A stretch of 64,000 nt of DNA from Chitinophagaceae bacterium (GTDB lineage: Bacteria > Bacteroidota > Bacteroidia > Chitinophagales > Chitinophagaceae), in assembly GCA_016721725.1 (NCBI GenBank), contig JADKHN010000001.1:1736001-1800000 (forward strand), read 5' to 3'. This document shows, one piece after another, positions 39,966 to 49,015 of this stretch (its first letter is position 1; the number at the start of each line of letters is the position of its first letter). The notes below the pieces were generated by a model, which saw nothing but the letters and a program-made list of their open reading frames with translations, did no database searches and was not told the DNA's origin. A program made the translations under genes and the position numbers.

Positions 39966-40601
39966 ATGGGATTGACCTACCTCGCCTTGGGCGATAGCTA
40001 TACCATCGGTGAAGGCGTTTTGCCGGAAGACAATTTCCCTTCGCAAACGGTTCGCTTATTGAATGCGGATCCCGGGGTTTCCGGAGCAGGAGAGGGAATC
40101 ACCTTTCACGAACCGGTCATCATCGCCAAAACCGGCTGGACCACCGATGAGCTGGATGCGGCTATCGATGAAGCGGCGCTAAAGGGGACATTCGACCTGG
40201 TCACTCTCCTGATCGGCGTCAACAATCAATACCGGGGCCGGAGCGTCAGTGAGTATAAAGTGCAGTTTGACCATTTGCTGCAACGGGCCATCGGCTTTGC
40301 CGGTAACAAGACAAACCGCGTTTACGTACTATCCATTCCGGATTGGGGAGTGACCCCGTTTGCAGATGGCAGGGACCGCAATGAGATCGCCCGGATGATC
40401 GATGAGTATAATGAGTCGGCCCGAACGATCTGCCTGCAGCACCAGGTTGTCTTTATCGACATCACGACCGACCAGCGGAAAAACGGGAATCAGCCCGAAT
40501 TCCTGGTCGGGGACCAGCTTCATCCGGCAAAGAAGGAATATGAAAAATGGGCATCGCGCTTATTCTCCGCCATCAGAAAAAATCATGACAATGAGCAGTG
40601 A
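39966..40601 (+). CDS. SGNH/GDSL-type hydrolase
   Basis: The 211-residue protein has block I YLALGDSYTIGEGV (catalytic Ser at residue 10), block II near AKTGWTTDEL, block III LIGVNNQYRG (oxyanion Asn) and block V DQLHPAKKEYEKWA (Asp-His pair). It is an esterase or lipase-like hydrolase without signal peptide, so it may be cytoplasmic. The following membrane-protein gene overlaps its end by 17 bp. Confidence 0.9.
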   Translation: MGLTYLALGDSYTIGEGVLPEDNFPSQTVRLLNADPGVSGAGEGITFHEPVIIAKTGWTTDELDAAIDEAALKGTFDLVTLLIGVNNQYRGRSVSEYKVQFDHLLQRAIGFAGNKTNRVYVLSIPDWGVTPFADGRDRNEIARMIDEYNESARTICLQHQVVFIDITTDQRKNGNQPEFLVGDQLHPAKKEYEKWASRLFSAIRKNHDNEQ

Positions 40602-41121
40602 ATCATTTGCTGAAGTCCAGGGATTTCGTTCCCGCTGGGCCTGGATGGCGGCTATCGCCTTTAATGGTTTTTTTATTTTCGCGATCGTTTACCAGGTCCT
40701 GCTGGGCAAGCAATTTGGCAGTAAGCCGGCATCTGACCTTGTTTTGATCGGGCTCGAACTGATCCCTTTGTCCATCACCCTGCTCATGTTGAGTATCCGC
40801 CTCAAAACCAGTTTTGATGAGGAGGGGATCCGTTACCGCTTCTATCCTTTTCAAACTAAGACGACATTCATCAACTGGCATGAATTAAAGGATGTCCATC
40901 TCAGGCCATACCGTTCCTTTTATGAATACGGTGGCTGGGGGATCCGTTACGGCCCGGCAAAAACAGGAGATGCCATCAACACTTCCCAATCCGGAACTAC
41001 GGGTGTGCAATTGATCTTCAACAATGGGCGAAGGCTATTGATCGGCACAAGATTTCCTGAAAAGATAAAACCGATCCTGGAAAAAGCATTGGCCACCGGA
41101 AAGGTGAATCGGGGAGTATGA
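40585..41121 (+). CDS. membrane protein with PH-like C-terminal domain
   Basis: From the ATG at 40585 the product has 178 residues (40591 also possible). Two membrane helices (AWMAAIAFNGFFIFAIVYQVLL and LVLIGLELIPLSITLLMLSI) precede a beta-rich soluble domain with SFDEEGIRYRFYPFQTK, INWHELKDVHLRPYRSFYEYGGWGIRYG and the C-terminal helix of a bPH-type fold. The role is unknown. It overlaps the end of the SGNH hydrolase gene. Confidence 0.75.
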   Translation: MTMSSESFAEVQGFRSRWAWMAAIAFNGFFIFAIVYQVLLGKQFGSKPASDLVLIGLELIPLSITLLMLSIRLKTSFDEEGIRYRFYPFQTKTTFINWHELKDVHLRPYRSFYEYGGWGIRYGPAKTGDAINTSQSGTTGVQLIFNNGRRLLIGTRFPEKIKPILEKALATGKVNRGV

Positions 41122-41952
41122 TCAAAGGAAATTGGACATCTCCTGTTGGTATTGTAAAGCGATGGCCCGGGCCTCCTGTGCAAAATTCTCTGTTTCACCG
41201 GCATAGATGATGGCCCGGGAAACATTCACCAGCAAACCGCAATCGGCATTCATGCCGAATCGGCTTACTTCTTCAAGACTGCCGCCCTGGAAACCGACAC
41301 CGGGCACCAGCAGAAAATGATCGGGGATGATCTTTCGGATATCAGCCAGGTCGCTGGCTTTGGTGGCGCCGATCACAAACATCAGGTTTCCCGGATCTCC
41401 CCATTGACACACATTTTTCAGCACCCTTTCATATAAATATTCACTCGCCTGACTGGTGTCCACACCAACAGGTACGTCTAATTTCAATTGCTCAAAATCC
41501 TTGCTGCCGGGGTTGCTGGTCAGCCCCAGTACAATGCCCCATTTATTCTCGTACCCGAAGAATGGCTTCACGCTGTCCTCGCCCATATAAGGAGCGATGG
41601 TGATCGCATCGAAGTGAAGCGTTTCAAAAAATGCTTTGGCGTATTGAGACGAGGTATTGCCGATATCTCCTCTCTTGGCATCGGCAATGGTAAAATGGGT
41701 ATTAGGAATATAATTCACCGTTCTTTCCATGGCCTCCCAGCCCTTCAGTCCCATGGCTTCATAAAACGCCGTATTGATCTTGTAAGCTACGCAAAGGTCC
41801 AGGGTGGCATCGATGATCTGTTTGTTGAATTCGAAAAGGGCATCCGGTTGTGACTGCAGGTGTTTGGGTATCTTGTGGAGATCGGTATCCAGTCCAACAC
41901 AGAGATAGGATCGCTTTGACCGGATCTGTTCGATGAGTTGTTTACGGTTCAT
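41122..41952 (-). CDS. pyrF: orotidine 5'-phosphate decarboxylase (type 2)
   Basis: The 276-residue enzyme makes UMP from OMP, the last step of pyrimidine synthesis. It is of the longer type 2 form: LCVGLDTDLHKIPKHL at the start, catalytic HFTIADAKRGDIGNTSSQYA, and LLVPGVGFQGGSLEEV. A perfect -7 box (TAACTTTG on the minus strand, 41957-41964) ends 4 bp before the ATG, so the transcript may be leaderless. It is downstream of sulP on the same strand. Confidence 0.95.
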   Translation of the reverse strand: MNRKQLIEQIRSKRSYLCVGLDTDLHKIPKHLQSQPDALFEFNKQIIDATLDLCVAYKINTAFYEAMGLKGWEAMERTVNYIPNTHFTIADAKRGDIGNTSSQYAKAFFETLHFDAITIAPYMGEDSVKPFFGYENKWGIVLGLTSNPGSKDFEQLKLDVPVGVDTSQASEYLYERVLKNVCQWGDPGNLMFVIGATKASDLADIRKIIPDHFLLVPGVGFQGGSLEEVSRFGMNADCGLLVNVSRAIIYAGETENFAQEARAIALQYQQEMSNFL

Positions 41953-41956
41953 GCGG

Positions 41957-41964
41957 CAAAGTTA
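41957..41964 (-). promoter_or_regulatory. -7 promoter element of pyrF
   Basis: The minus strand reads TAACTTTG, a perfect TAnnTTTG, in the 35-bp gap between sulP and pyrF. With the start only 4 bp away, transcription would begin at or inside the first codon. Confidence 0.6.
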
Positions 41965-41987
41965 ATCGGTTGAACGGAATCCCGGCA

Positions 41988-43547
41988 TTAATGCAATTCA
42001 ATGGTCTCCACTTCCGGTATGTCTTTCAGGATAAGTTGTATGTGCTTGTTATGCGCTTTCTTTTTAAAGTCCTGGAAGATCTCCAGGATATCATTGTCGA
42101 TGTACACGCTGTCGCTGCCGATGATCTCCGCAATGCAATACGGAGGGAGCTTGTCCAGGGTGTCGCTGATCTTTCGCTTATTCAGGAAACTCACATTCAG
42201 GGCCAGTTCGATCGTGAAATGTTGGGTATGCCCTTCCGTTTTTTCCCGGATGGTGAACCCGGCACGGTAAGTATGCTTTACCAGGAAATAAATGCTGTAA
42301 GCCAGTCCGATCAGTACCCCGATCAGCAGGTCGGTGAACAGGATGGCGATCACAGTGATGATGAATGGCAGGAATTGCTCGCGTCCCTGTTTATAAACCG
42401 ACCAGATCATCCTCGGCTTGGCCAGGTTATAACCCGTGCGGATCAGGATCACGGCCAATACGCAGTAGGGTACGAAATTGACCAGGGAGATGCCGAACAG
42501 TACCACCAGCAAGAGCCACAAGCCATGGGCGAAACCCGACAACCGGGTCTTTGCCCCCGCTTCGGCATTGGCTGAACTGCGCACGATCACCGCAGTGATG
42601 GGAATGCCGCCCAGCATGCCGCTCAGGAAGTTGCCTGTGCCCTGCGCCACCAGTTCACGGTTCTGCGGTGTGATGCGGTTGTAAGGATCGAGTTTATCAA
42701 TGGCCTCGATGCTTAAGAGGGTCTCCAGCGTGGCAACGAAACAAATGACCACTGCCGTTCTCCAGATCTCGATATTGCTGAACAGGGCGTTGAGATCGGG
42801 TAATTTGATCTGGCTAAAGATGTTTTTGGGAATATTCACGAAATGCGTTCCTTTCAACTCCAGCGATGGTAAATAGTTTTTGAACAGGATGGCCATTATG
42901 ATGCCAAAAACAACGGTGGCAAATGATGCAGGCAGGAAGGGGATCTTTTTGGCGATGGTATTTTTCCAGGTGATCAGGAAAAAGAGGGAGAGTCCCGCGA
43001 TCAGTATGGCGCCGGGGGAAATATGTTCATACAGGTTGCCCAGGTGTGAGAAAAGGTGATTGAGCCGGATGATATTGAAAAATTCATTCGACCAGAAATC
43101 AGGCTGATCATAACCGATCAGGAAGGGGATTTGTTTAGCGATCAGGATGATGCCGATCGCGGTCAGCATCCCTTTGATGACGGCTGAAGGGATGAAATGG
43201 GTGAATCCGCCAAGCCTGAAAAGTCCCAGTAGTATTTGCAATATACCGGCAATGGCCACAGAAAGAAAAAAGATCTCCAACCCGCCCAATTGGGTAATGG
43301 CGATCGTACAGATCGTGGTCAGACCTGCGGCAGGTCCGCTCACGCTTAGTTGCGATCCGCTTATCAGCGAGACCACCAGTCCGCCGATGATGCCGGCCAG
43401 CAATCCGGAATAAAAGGGTGCCCCGGAGGCTAATGAGATACCCAGGCAAAGGGGAAGGGCGACAAAAAATACCGTGATACTCGCCTTAAAATCGTGTTTG
43501 AGGAAAGAAAGAAAATAAAACCTGAGCTTTCTGCTGTTGAGCGCCAT
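41988..43547 (-). CDS. SulP-family inorganic anion transporter
   Basis: The 519-residue protein has about eleven membrane helices (about 25-395) and SulP signatures: VFFVALPLCLGISLASGAPFYSGLLAGIIGGLVVSLISGSQLSVSGPAAGLT at the front and AQGTGNFLSGMLGGIPITAVIVRSSANAEAGAKTRLSG in the middle. The C-terminal part (about 420-519) is a weak STAS-like domain with ELALNVSFLNKRKISDTL. It transports sulfate, bicarbonate or related anions across the inner membrane; no carbonic anhydrase is adjacent. Confidence 0.92.
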   Translation of the reverse strand: MALNSRKLRFYFLSFLKHDFKASITVFFVALPLCLGISLASGAPFYSGLLAGIIGGLVVSLISGSQLSVSGPAAGLTTICTIAITQLGGLEIFFLSVAIAGILQILLGLFRLGGFTHFIPSAVIKGMLTAIGIILIAKQIPFLIGYDQPDFWSNEFFNIIRLNHLFSHLGNLYEHISPGAILIAGLSLFFLITWKNTIAKKIPFLPASFATVVFGIIMAILFKNYLPSLELKGTHFVNIPKNIFSQIKLPDLNALFSNIEIWRTAVVICFVATLETLLSIEAIDKLDPYNRITPQNRELVAQGTGNFLSGMLGGIPITAVIVRSSANAEAGAKTRLSGFAHGLWLLLVVLFGISLVNFVPYCVLAVILIRTGYNLAKPRMIWSVYKQGREQFLPFIITVIAILFTDLLIGVLIGLAYSIYFLVKHTYRAGFTIREKTEGHTQHFTIELALNVSFLNKRKISDTLDKLPPYCIAEIIGSDSVYIDNDILEIFQDFKKKAHNKHIQLILKDIPEVETIELH

Positions 43548-43590
43548 GTCAATGCAAATATCCGAAATATAATCGGGAAGGGTTCTTAGA

Positions 43591-43649
43591 AGTCAAGACG
43601 GCTCTAAACTGTTATTAGGTGTCAAGACGGCTCTAAGCCGTCAGACACC
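43591..43649. repeat. hairpin repeat GACGGCTCTAAGCCGTC
   Basis: A perfect stem GGTGTC..GACGGC / GCCGTC..GACACC (43618-43649) with loop TCTAA follows an incomplete copy of its left half (43591-43607). It lies directly after the paiB-like stop and could end its transcript. Confidence 0.75.
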
Positions 43650-44276
43650 TTAATTAGACACCGGCAATCTCTTTTCCATTTCCCTGGCGATGCCGGCCGA
43701 TCCCGCGTCACCCCTTTCATAAAGTTTCGCGATGATATTCTTCCGGGATGCCAGGTCGCGGTTCTGGCTGAGTTTGAATACATTGTCCAGGCTGATGACT
43801 TCGATCGTAAATGCAACTATGGCTTTCAGCATGGGGTTGATATATTCCGGCGACAACCGGTCAAATGAAGCAGGGGTGTCGGTCCCTTCATATTTTTCGG
43901 TGATGGCCTTTACCGCTTCATATGTTCCCTCCTCATCTAAAAAACTGATCTTTCCCCGGGCATGAACGGTCATATAGTTCCAGGTGCTGGCCAGGGCCGG
44001 GGTGCTGTACCAGCTTGCGCTGACATAACCATGCGGGCCATTGAAGATGGCCAGCACGTGTTCATTCTTTGAAAATGCCTGGTGATGGTCGGACTTTCTC
44101 ATCATGTGTCCGCATAAAAAGACCTTGCCGTCATCTTTAACGGTCACTTCCAGTGGGATATGTGTTGCCACGGGATATGAATCACCAAGACCGGTCACCA
44201 GGGCAAAGGGATGGGCTTTTATAAAATCGAAAATCGCCTGGGGGTCTTGCTCTTTGTAATGTGGAACGGAATACAT
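43650..44276 (-). CDS. PaiB-like FMN-binding negative transcriptional regulator
   Basis: The 208-residue protein fits PaiB: MYSVPHYKEQDPQAIFDFIKAHPFALV, VATHIPLEV, GHMMRKSDHHQAF, VLAIFNGPHGYVSASWY and TWNYMTVHARGKISF. The fold is a split-barrel flavin-binding domain; B. subtilis PaiB represses sporulation and protease genes. It is last in the amnC-amnD-kynU-kmo unit, 11 bp after kmo, so it may regulate or detoxify for this pathway. That link is inference from position. Confidence 0.88.
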   Translation of the reverse strand: MYSVPHYKEQDPQAIFDFIKAHPFALVTGLGDSYPVATHIPLEVTVKDDGKVFLCGHMMRKSDHHQAFSKNEHVLAIFNGPHGYVSASWYSTPALASTWNYMTVHARGKISFLDEEGTYEAVKAITEKYEGTDTPASFDRLSPEYINPMLKAIVAFTIEVISLDNVFKLSQNRDLASRKNIIAKLYERGDAGSAGIAREMEKRLPVSN

Positions 44277-44287
44277 TCAATGGCTCT

Positions 44288-45637
44288 TTAATGGGGTTTT
44301 AATAATTGCAGTATCCTTTGCTCAACAGCATCCTCCTGCCAGTTGTTCTCAATGCCGGGAATCGCCATCACTTTTTGCATGATGACCTCCTGACGTATGC
44401 TGTTCTTCAGGGCTTCACTGTAACGGATATGCGGACTGAAGGTCACCTGCGAATAAGCCGGGGTCCATTTATCGGGATGCTTTTTACTGAAAGCCGCTTC
44501 GATCTTCTTCTGTAGAAGGAATTTCGGATCGGCCACCTTATCCCGCATCTCCACGAAATTGTTCAAGGCCAGGTCGGCGATGGCATCCCCATCGGGTTTT
44601 CTCAGTAATTGATACTCCGCCAGGATATCCGTCCAGTTCTCCTGGTGCTTGCCGATCAGGCCGTTCAATACCGCGCAGTCCTCAAACCCGCAATTCATCC
44701 CTTGTCCGAAGAAAGGCACGATGGCATGGGCCGCATCACCGATCAGCGCAAAACGGTCTTCCCTCACCCAGGGAAAACATTTTACCGTTACCAGGGAAGA
44801 TGTCGGGTTATTGAAGAAATCTTCCGCCAGGGTGGGCATCAGGGGAAGGGCGTCAGTAAAGGTCTTTTCGAAGAAACCGGTCACTTTTTCCTTGCTGTTC
44901 AGGCTTTCGAATGAAGGATCTCCTTCAAACGGGAAGAACAGCGTACAGGTGAAGCTCCCATCCGTATTGGGCAGGGCGATCAGCATATAGTTGCCCCTGG
45001 GCCAGATGTGCAATGCGTTTTTCTCCATCAGGAAACTGCCGCCAGGCCCCGGTGGGATGTTCAGCTCCTTATAACCAAAGTCGATATAATATTGCTGGTA
45101 CTGGAAACGGTCGTGTTGCATCTGGTGGGCCAGCCTGGCGGCGGAAAAGGCGCCGTCACTGCCGAAAAGGAGTTTGAATCCCGTCGTTTGCTGTTCCTGG
45201 TTTTGTAAGCCGGTGAATGATATCGTGTTCTCTTTCCAGTTGATGTTATCGCAACGCTGGTTGAACCGGATCTCCACATCATGGCTTTCCGCGAGGTCCA
45301 TCAGTTTCTTGTTCAACTCGCCTCTTGATACGGAATTGATGTATTGCCCTTCCTGGCCGTAAGGCTGGTAGGCGGTGCTGCCATCGGTATGGTGCAGGAA
45401 CCTGCCGTGCATGGGAATGGCGATCTTCCTGATCTCTTCCATGATGCCCACTTCTTCAAGCGCCCGGATGCCCCGGTCGCTTAGGGCGAGGTTGATGGAT
45501 TTGCCCGCAGACATGTTCTCTTTTCTCATGTCACTCCTCCGCTCGAAGATCTTTACGGCATATCCTCTCTTCGATAAATAGATGGATAACAGGGAGCCGA
45601 CCAGTCCCGCGCCTATGATGGTTGCTTCTTTCTTCAT
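44288..45637 (-). CDS. kmo: kynurenine 3-monooxygenase
   Basis: The 449-residue FAD enzyme hydroxylates kynurenine to 3-hydroxykynurenine. It has the N-terminal dinucleotide motif IIGAGLVGSLLSIYLSKRGY, a GKSINLALSDRGIRALEEVG stretch typical of KMO and the FAD motif LIGDAAHAIVPFFGQGMNCGFEDC near residue 310. The C-terminal part has no clear membrane anchor. It starts 3 bp after kynU and belongs to one minus-strand operon. Confidence 0.95.
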   Translation of the reverse strand: MKKEATIIGAGLVGSLLSIYLSKRGYAVKIFERRSDMRKENMSAGKSINLALSDRGIRALEEVGIMEEIRKIAIPMHGRFLHHTDGSTAYQPYGQEGQYINSVSRGELNKKLMDLAESHDVEIRFNQRCDNINWKENTISFTGLQNQEQQTTGFKLLFGSDGAFSAARLAHQMQHDRFQYQQYYIDFGYKELNIPPGPGGSFLMEKNALHIWPRGNYMLIALPNTDGSFTCTLFFPFEGDPSFESLNSKEKVTGFFEKTFTDALPLMPTLAEDFFNNPTSSLVTVKCFPWVREDRFALIGDAAHAIVPFFGQGMNCGFEDCAVLNGLIGKHQENWTDILAEYQLLRKPDGDAIADLALNNFVEMRDKVADPKFLLQKKIEAAFSKKHPDKWTPAYSQVTFSPHIRYSEALKNSIRQEVIMQKVMAIPGIENNWQEDAVEQRILQLLKPH

Positions 45638-45640
45638 GGG

Positions 45641-46915
45641 TTATTGATAAAATGTTTGTAAGACCTCGCCGAAACGATACACGTCTTCGAATGAATTATA
45701 TAAAGGCACGGGTGCCACGCGGATCACATTGGGTTCACGCCAGTCGGCGATCACGCCGTTTTGTTTGAGGGCTTCAAATACGGCCTTGCCCTTGTTCTGC
45801 ATCAGCATAGATACCTGGCATCCTTTTTCAATTGCCTTGCGAGGAGTGATGATCTCGATCATTCTTTCGGGATGGCTTGCATTGATCTCATCCAGGATGT
45901 ATAATAAGAAATCACTCAGCAGTCTTCCTTTCTGAACCAGCTTTTCCATACCGGCTTCTTCAAAGATATCCAGCGCCGCCTTATGGGCAGCCATGCTCAG
46001 TACCGGGGCGTTGCTCAGCTGCCAGCCTTCCGCGGAAGGGATGGGTTTGAATCCTTTTTCCATCTGGAAGCGGGTATTCTTATCATGACCCCACCAGCCG
46101 GCCAGCCGGGGAATGGATGGATCTTTCAGGTGCCGCTGGTGTATGAAAACGCCGGCCACGCTACCCGGTCCGCTGTTCAGGTATTTATAACTGCACCAGC
46201 AGGCAAAGTCGGTCTCCCAGTCATGCAGGTGAAGTTCAACATTACCCACCGCATGTGCCAGGTCGAACCCGCAATAAGCGCCGGCATCATGTGCGGCCCT
46301 GGTGATCCTGTGCATATCGAATACCTGTCCCGAATAATAATTGACGCCGCCAAAAATGACCAGGGCCAGTTCATCCGAATGTTCCGTGATGACAGACAGG
46401 ATGTCTTCCGTTTGGATCTGATGTTCGCCAGTTCTTGGCGCAATTTCTATGATCGTTTCTTCCGGATCAAGGCCATGCAGCCGAACCTGCGATTCCAATG
46501 CGTACTGGTCGGATGGGAAAGCCTTTGCCTCACAGATGATCTTGTACCTTTTCTGCGTGGGCCGGTAAAAGCTGATCATCAGCAGATGCAGGTTGACGGT
46601 CAGCTGGTTCATGACGACGATCTCTTCCCGTTCTGCACCAATGATTGGGGATAAGAGGTCCGGGAACTGTTCGTGATAACTGAACCAGGGTTGCCTGGCG
46701 TGAAAATGTCCTTCTACCCCGAAACTGGCCCAGTCTTCCAGTTCATCCACAATATAATCCTGGGTGGTCCGGGGCTCCAGGCCGAGTGAATTGCCGGTGA
46801 AATAGATACATTCCCTGCCGTTGATGATGGGAATGTAGAACCTGGAACGAAAATCTTTTAAGGGATCTTCGGCGTCAAGCTTTTTTGCGAATTCAAGTGA
46901 GTTGATGAATTTCAT
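45641..46915 (-). CDS. kynU: kynureninase
   Basis: The 424-residue PLP enzyme cleaves 3-hydroxykynurenine to 3-hydroxyanthranilate and alanine. It shows YFTGNSLGLEPRTTQDYI, VMNQLTVNLHLLMISFYRPTQKRYKI, DLAHAVGNVELHLHDW and the PLP lysine in FACWCSYKYLNSGPGSVAGVFIH. The length is usual. It is separated from amnD by 87 bp and from kmo by 3 bp. Confidence 0.96.
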   Translation of the reverse strand: MKFINSLEFAKKLDAEDPLKDFRSRFYIPIINGRECIYFTGNSLGLEPRTTQDYIVDELEDWASFGVEGHFHARQPWFSYHEQFPDLLSPIIGAEREEIVVMNQLTVNLHLLMISFYRPTQKRYKIICEAKAFPSDQYALESQVRLHGLDPEETIIEIAPRTGEHQIQTEDILSVITEHSDELALVIFGGVNYYSGQVFDMHRITRAAHDAGAYCGFDLAHAVGNVELHLHDWETDFACWCSYKYLNSGPGSVAGVFIHQRHLKDPSIPRLAGWWGHDKNTRFQMEKGFKPIPSAEGWQLSNAPVLSMAAHKAALDIFEEAGMEKLVQKGRLLSDFLLYILDEINASHPERMIEIITPRKAIEKGCQVSMLMQNKGKAVFEALKQNGVIADWREPNVIRVAPVPLYNSFEDVYRFGEVLQTFYQ

Positions 46916-47002
46916 TTGTTGTTGCCCTGGCCTTAATCCGGGGAAATGTTTTATTGATGATTTCGGGTTTCAGCCTATTTTGTTCATTAAGATCGGAAAA
47001 AA

Positions 47003-47419
47003 CTATTCAATAGTTGCGATCACTTTTAACTCGATCGCGATCGGCGTCGGCAGGCTCTTGACCTCGACCGTAGTCCGGCAGGCCTGAACCTCATTAAAAT
47101 ATTCGCCGTAGATCTTATTGTATACCGGGAAATCCTTCTTCATGTTGGTGAGGAACACCGTCACGTCCACGATCCGGTCCCAGCTGCTGCCGCTGGCTTC
47201 CAGTACGGCTTTTACATTGGCCATCACCTGGTGACATTCCGCCTCGATGTCATAGTGCAGAATATTGCCTTCCGGGTCAAGAACCAGTCCGGGTATGCTG
47301 TTATCAACCGGACTCCTCGACCCGATCCCGGAAAGGAACAATAATCCACCCACCCGCCTGGCATGAGGATAAGCCCCGAGGGGTTTGGCTGCTTGTTCTG
47401 TAGTGATGATCTTTTTCAT
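47003..47419 (-). CDS. amnD: RidA-family deaminase, probable 2-aminomuconate deaminase
   Basis: The 138-residue protein is of the RidA/YjgF fold, with LGAYPHARRVGGLLFLSGIGSR, a long QVMANVKAVLEASGSSWDRIVDVTVFL helix-strand and the conserved arginine in ACRTTVEVKSLPTPIAIEL. Between kynU and the semialdehyde dehydrogenase it most likely deaminates 2-aminomuconate, as AmnD/NbaF proteins of this family do, rather than acting as general RidA. The link rests on context; the sequence alone would only give RidA-like. Confidence 0.82.
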   Translation of the reverse strand: MKKIITTEQAAKPLGAYPHARRVGGLLFLSGIGSRSPVDNSIPGLVLDPEGNILHYDIEAECHQVMANVKAVLEASGSSWDRIVDVTVFLTNMKKDFPVYNKIYGEYFNEVQACRTTVEVKSLPTPIAIELKVIATIE

Positions 47420-47440
47420 TATCTTTTGATGGGCTTCGCC

Positions 47441-48898
47441 CTATAACTGAATACAAACATTTTTCTGCTCTGTGAAAAACCGCAAGGCTTCCCAACCCCC
47501 TTCCCTTCCTACACCACTGTTCTTGACGCCACCAAAAGGCGTTCTGAGGTCGCGGACCAGCCAGCAATTCACCCAAACGATCCCGCTTTGTAGTTGGGCA
47601 GAGATCCGGTGAGCACGGCTGATATCCTGCGTCCATAAAGTGGCGGCAAGTCCATAATGGGTTGCATTGGCGAGTTGGAGGGCTTCCGCTTCGGACTCAA
47701 AAGGCTGGAGGGTCACCACCGGGCCGAAGATCTCTTCCTGGTTGGTGATACAGGCCGGTCCCAGGTTTTCAATGACCGTTGGCTGGATGAAATAACCACC
47801 GCTGCAGGCGCCTTCCGGGTGAACGGCATGTCCGCCGCACAAGACCTGACCACCTTCTTCTTTCGCCTTTTCGATACAGCCCATTACTTTATTAAAATGA
47901 AGCTGGCTGACCACGGCGCCCTGTTTTGTCTTTTCTTCCAATGGGTCGCCCACGGTCAGTTGTTTCACCTTTTCAACGAATTCATGTTTGAATTTTTCAT
48001 ACACGCTCTTCTCCACCAGGATCCGGCTGCTGCAGAGGCAGATCTGCCCCTGGTTGCTGAAGGAGGAACGAACGGTCTCCTTCATCATTTTCTCCCAATC
48101 GCAATCGGCGAAAATGAGGGCCGGGTTTTTTCCACCCAACTCGAGGGATAATTTTTTGAACATGGGTGCCGCAACGGATGCGATGCGTTCGCCAGCGCGG
48201 GTGCTGCCCGTAAATGAAATGGCTTTGATCTCCGGATGCTTTACGATGGCTTCGCCGCAAACGGGTCCAGTGCCATGAACGATATTCAGAACCCCATCGG
48301 GAAGTCCGGCTTCCTTGCAGATCTTTCCCAGCAGGAAAGCGGTGACGGGTGTCACTTCCGAAGGCTTGGCAATGACACAGTTCCCTGCTGCCAGGGCCGG
48401 GGCTATTTTCCAGGTGAATAAATACAGGGGAAGGTTCCAGGGTGAGATGCATCCAACGATACCGACCGGCTGCCTTAAGGTATAATTGACCGCTTTGTCT
48501 TCCATGGCATGACTCTCATTGGAGAAATGCATGATGGCGGTGGCAAAGAACCGGAAATTGGAGGAAGCCCGGGGGATATCCATTCTCTTACTGAGCCAGA
48601 GCGGTTTGCCATTGTCGATGGTCTCAGCCAGGGCCAGTTCGTCAAGGTGTTGATCAATTAGATCGGCGATGCGGTTCAGGATCTCAAATTTTTTCTCTGC
48701 AGGCGTCGTACTCCATTCCGGGAATGCTTTTTTTGCTGCTTTTACGGCCGCCTGGATGTCCTTGTCATTGCTTTCCGGGATCTGGCCATAAACCTGTCCC
48801 GTTGCCGGATTGATATTATCAGTGAACTGTCCGCTCAGGGGGGCAATGAAATGTCCGCCGATGAAATTCTCGAGGTGGTATGGAACTGCCAGATTCAT
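47441..48898 (-). CDS. amnC: aldehyde dehydrogenase, probable 2-aminomuconic semialdehyde dehydrogenase
   Basis: The 485-residue enzyme is an aldehyde dehydrogenase: GIVGCISPWNLPLYLFTWKIAPALAAGNCVIAKPSE (Asn of the active site), ISFTGSTRAGERIA, LELGGKNPALIFADCDW (catalytic Glu) and FSNQGQICLCSSRI (catalytic Cys). The arginine-Asn pattern fits hydroxymuconic/aminomuconic semialdehyde dehydrogenases. It would oxidise the product of ACMSD. It is the first gene of the minus-strand kynurenine unit, with a -33/-7 promoter directly before the ATG. Confidence 0.88.
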   Translation of the reverse strand: MNLAVPYHLENFIGGHFIAPLSGQFTDNINPATGQVYGQIPESNDKDIQAAVKAAKKAFPEWSTTPAEKKFEILNRIADLIDQHLDELALAETIDNGKPLWLSKRMDIPRASSNFRFFATAIMHFSNESHAMEDKAVNYTLRQPVGIVGCISPWNLPLYLFTWKIAPALAAGNCVIAKPSEVTPVTAFLLGKICKEAGLPDGVLNIVHGTGPVCGEAIVKHPEIKAISFTGSTRAGERIASVAAPMFKKLSLELGGKNPALIFADCDWEKMMKETVRSSFSNQGQICLCSSRILVEKSVYEKFKHEFVEKVKQLTVGDPLEEKTKQGAVVSQLHFNKVMGCIEKAKEEGGQVLCGGHAVHPEGACSGGYFIQPTVIENLGPACITNQEEIFGPVVTLQPFESEAEALQLANATHYGLAATLWTQDISRAHRISAQLQSGIVWVNCWLVRDLRTPFGGVKNSGVGREGGWEALRFFTEQKNVCIQL

Positions 48899-48901
48899 AA
48901 G

Positions 48902-48966
48902 TAAAGTTAAAAGTAATAAGTCAATAACAAAAAGTATGTCCGCCGGGCGTTTTTGCTTTTAACTTT
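48902..48966. promoter_or_regulatory. divergent promoter region of the kynurenine locus with 11-bp inverted repeat
   Basis: For the minus strand TTTG (48928-48931), 18 bp, TAACTTTA (48902-48909) form a near-perfect -33/-7 pair ending 3 bp before the ATG of the dehydrogenase gene. AAAGTTAAAAG (48903-48913) and CTTTTAACTTT (48956-48966) are a perfect 11-bp inverted repeat; one arm covers the -7 box. It may be an operator or another spacer repeat of the short-word type. Confidence 0.6.
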
Positions 48967-49015
48967 TGATTTTTGCCTTTTATTTTATTTAACTTACGAT
49001 ATTAAAACTTTTCTT

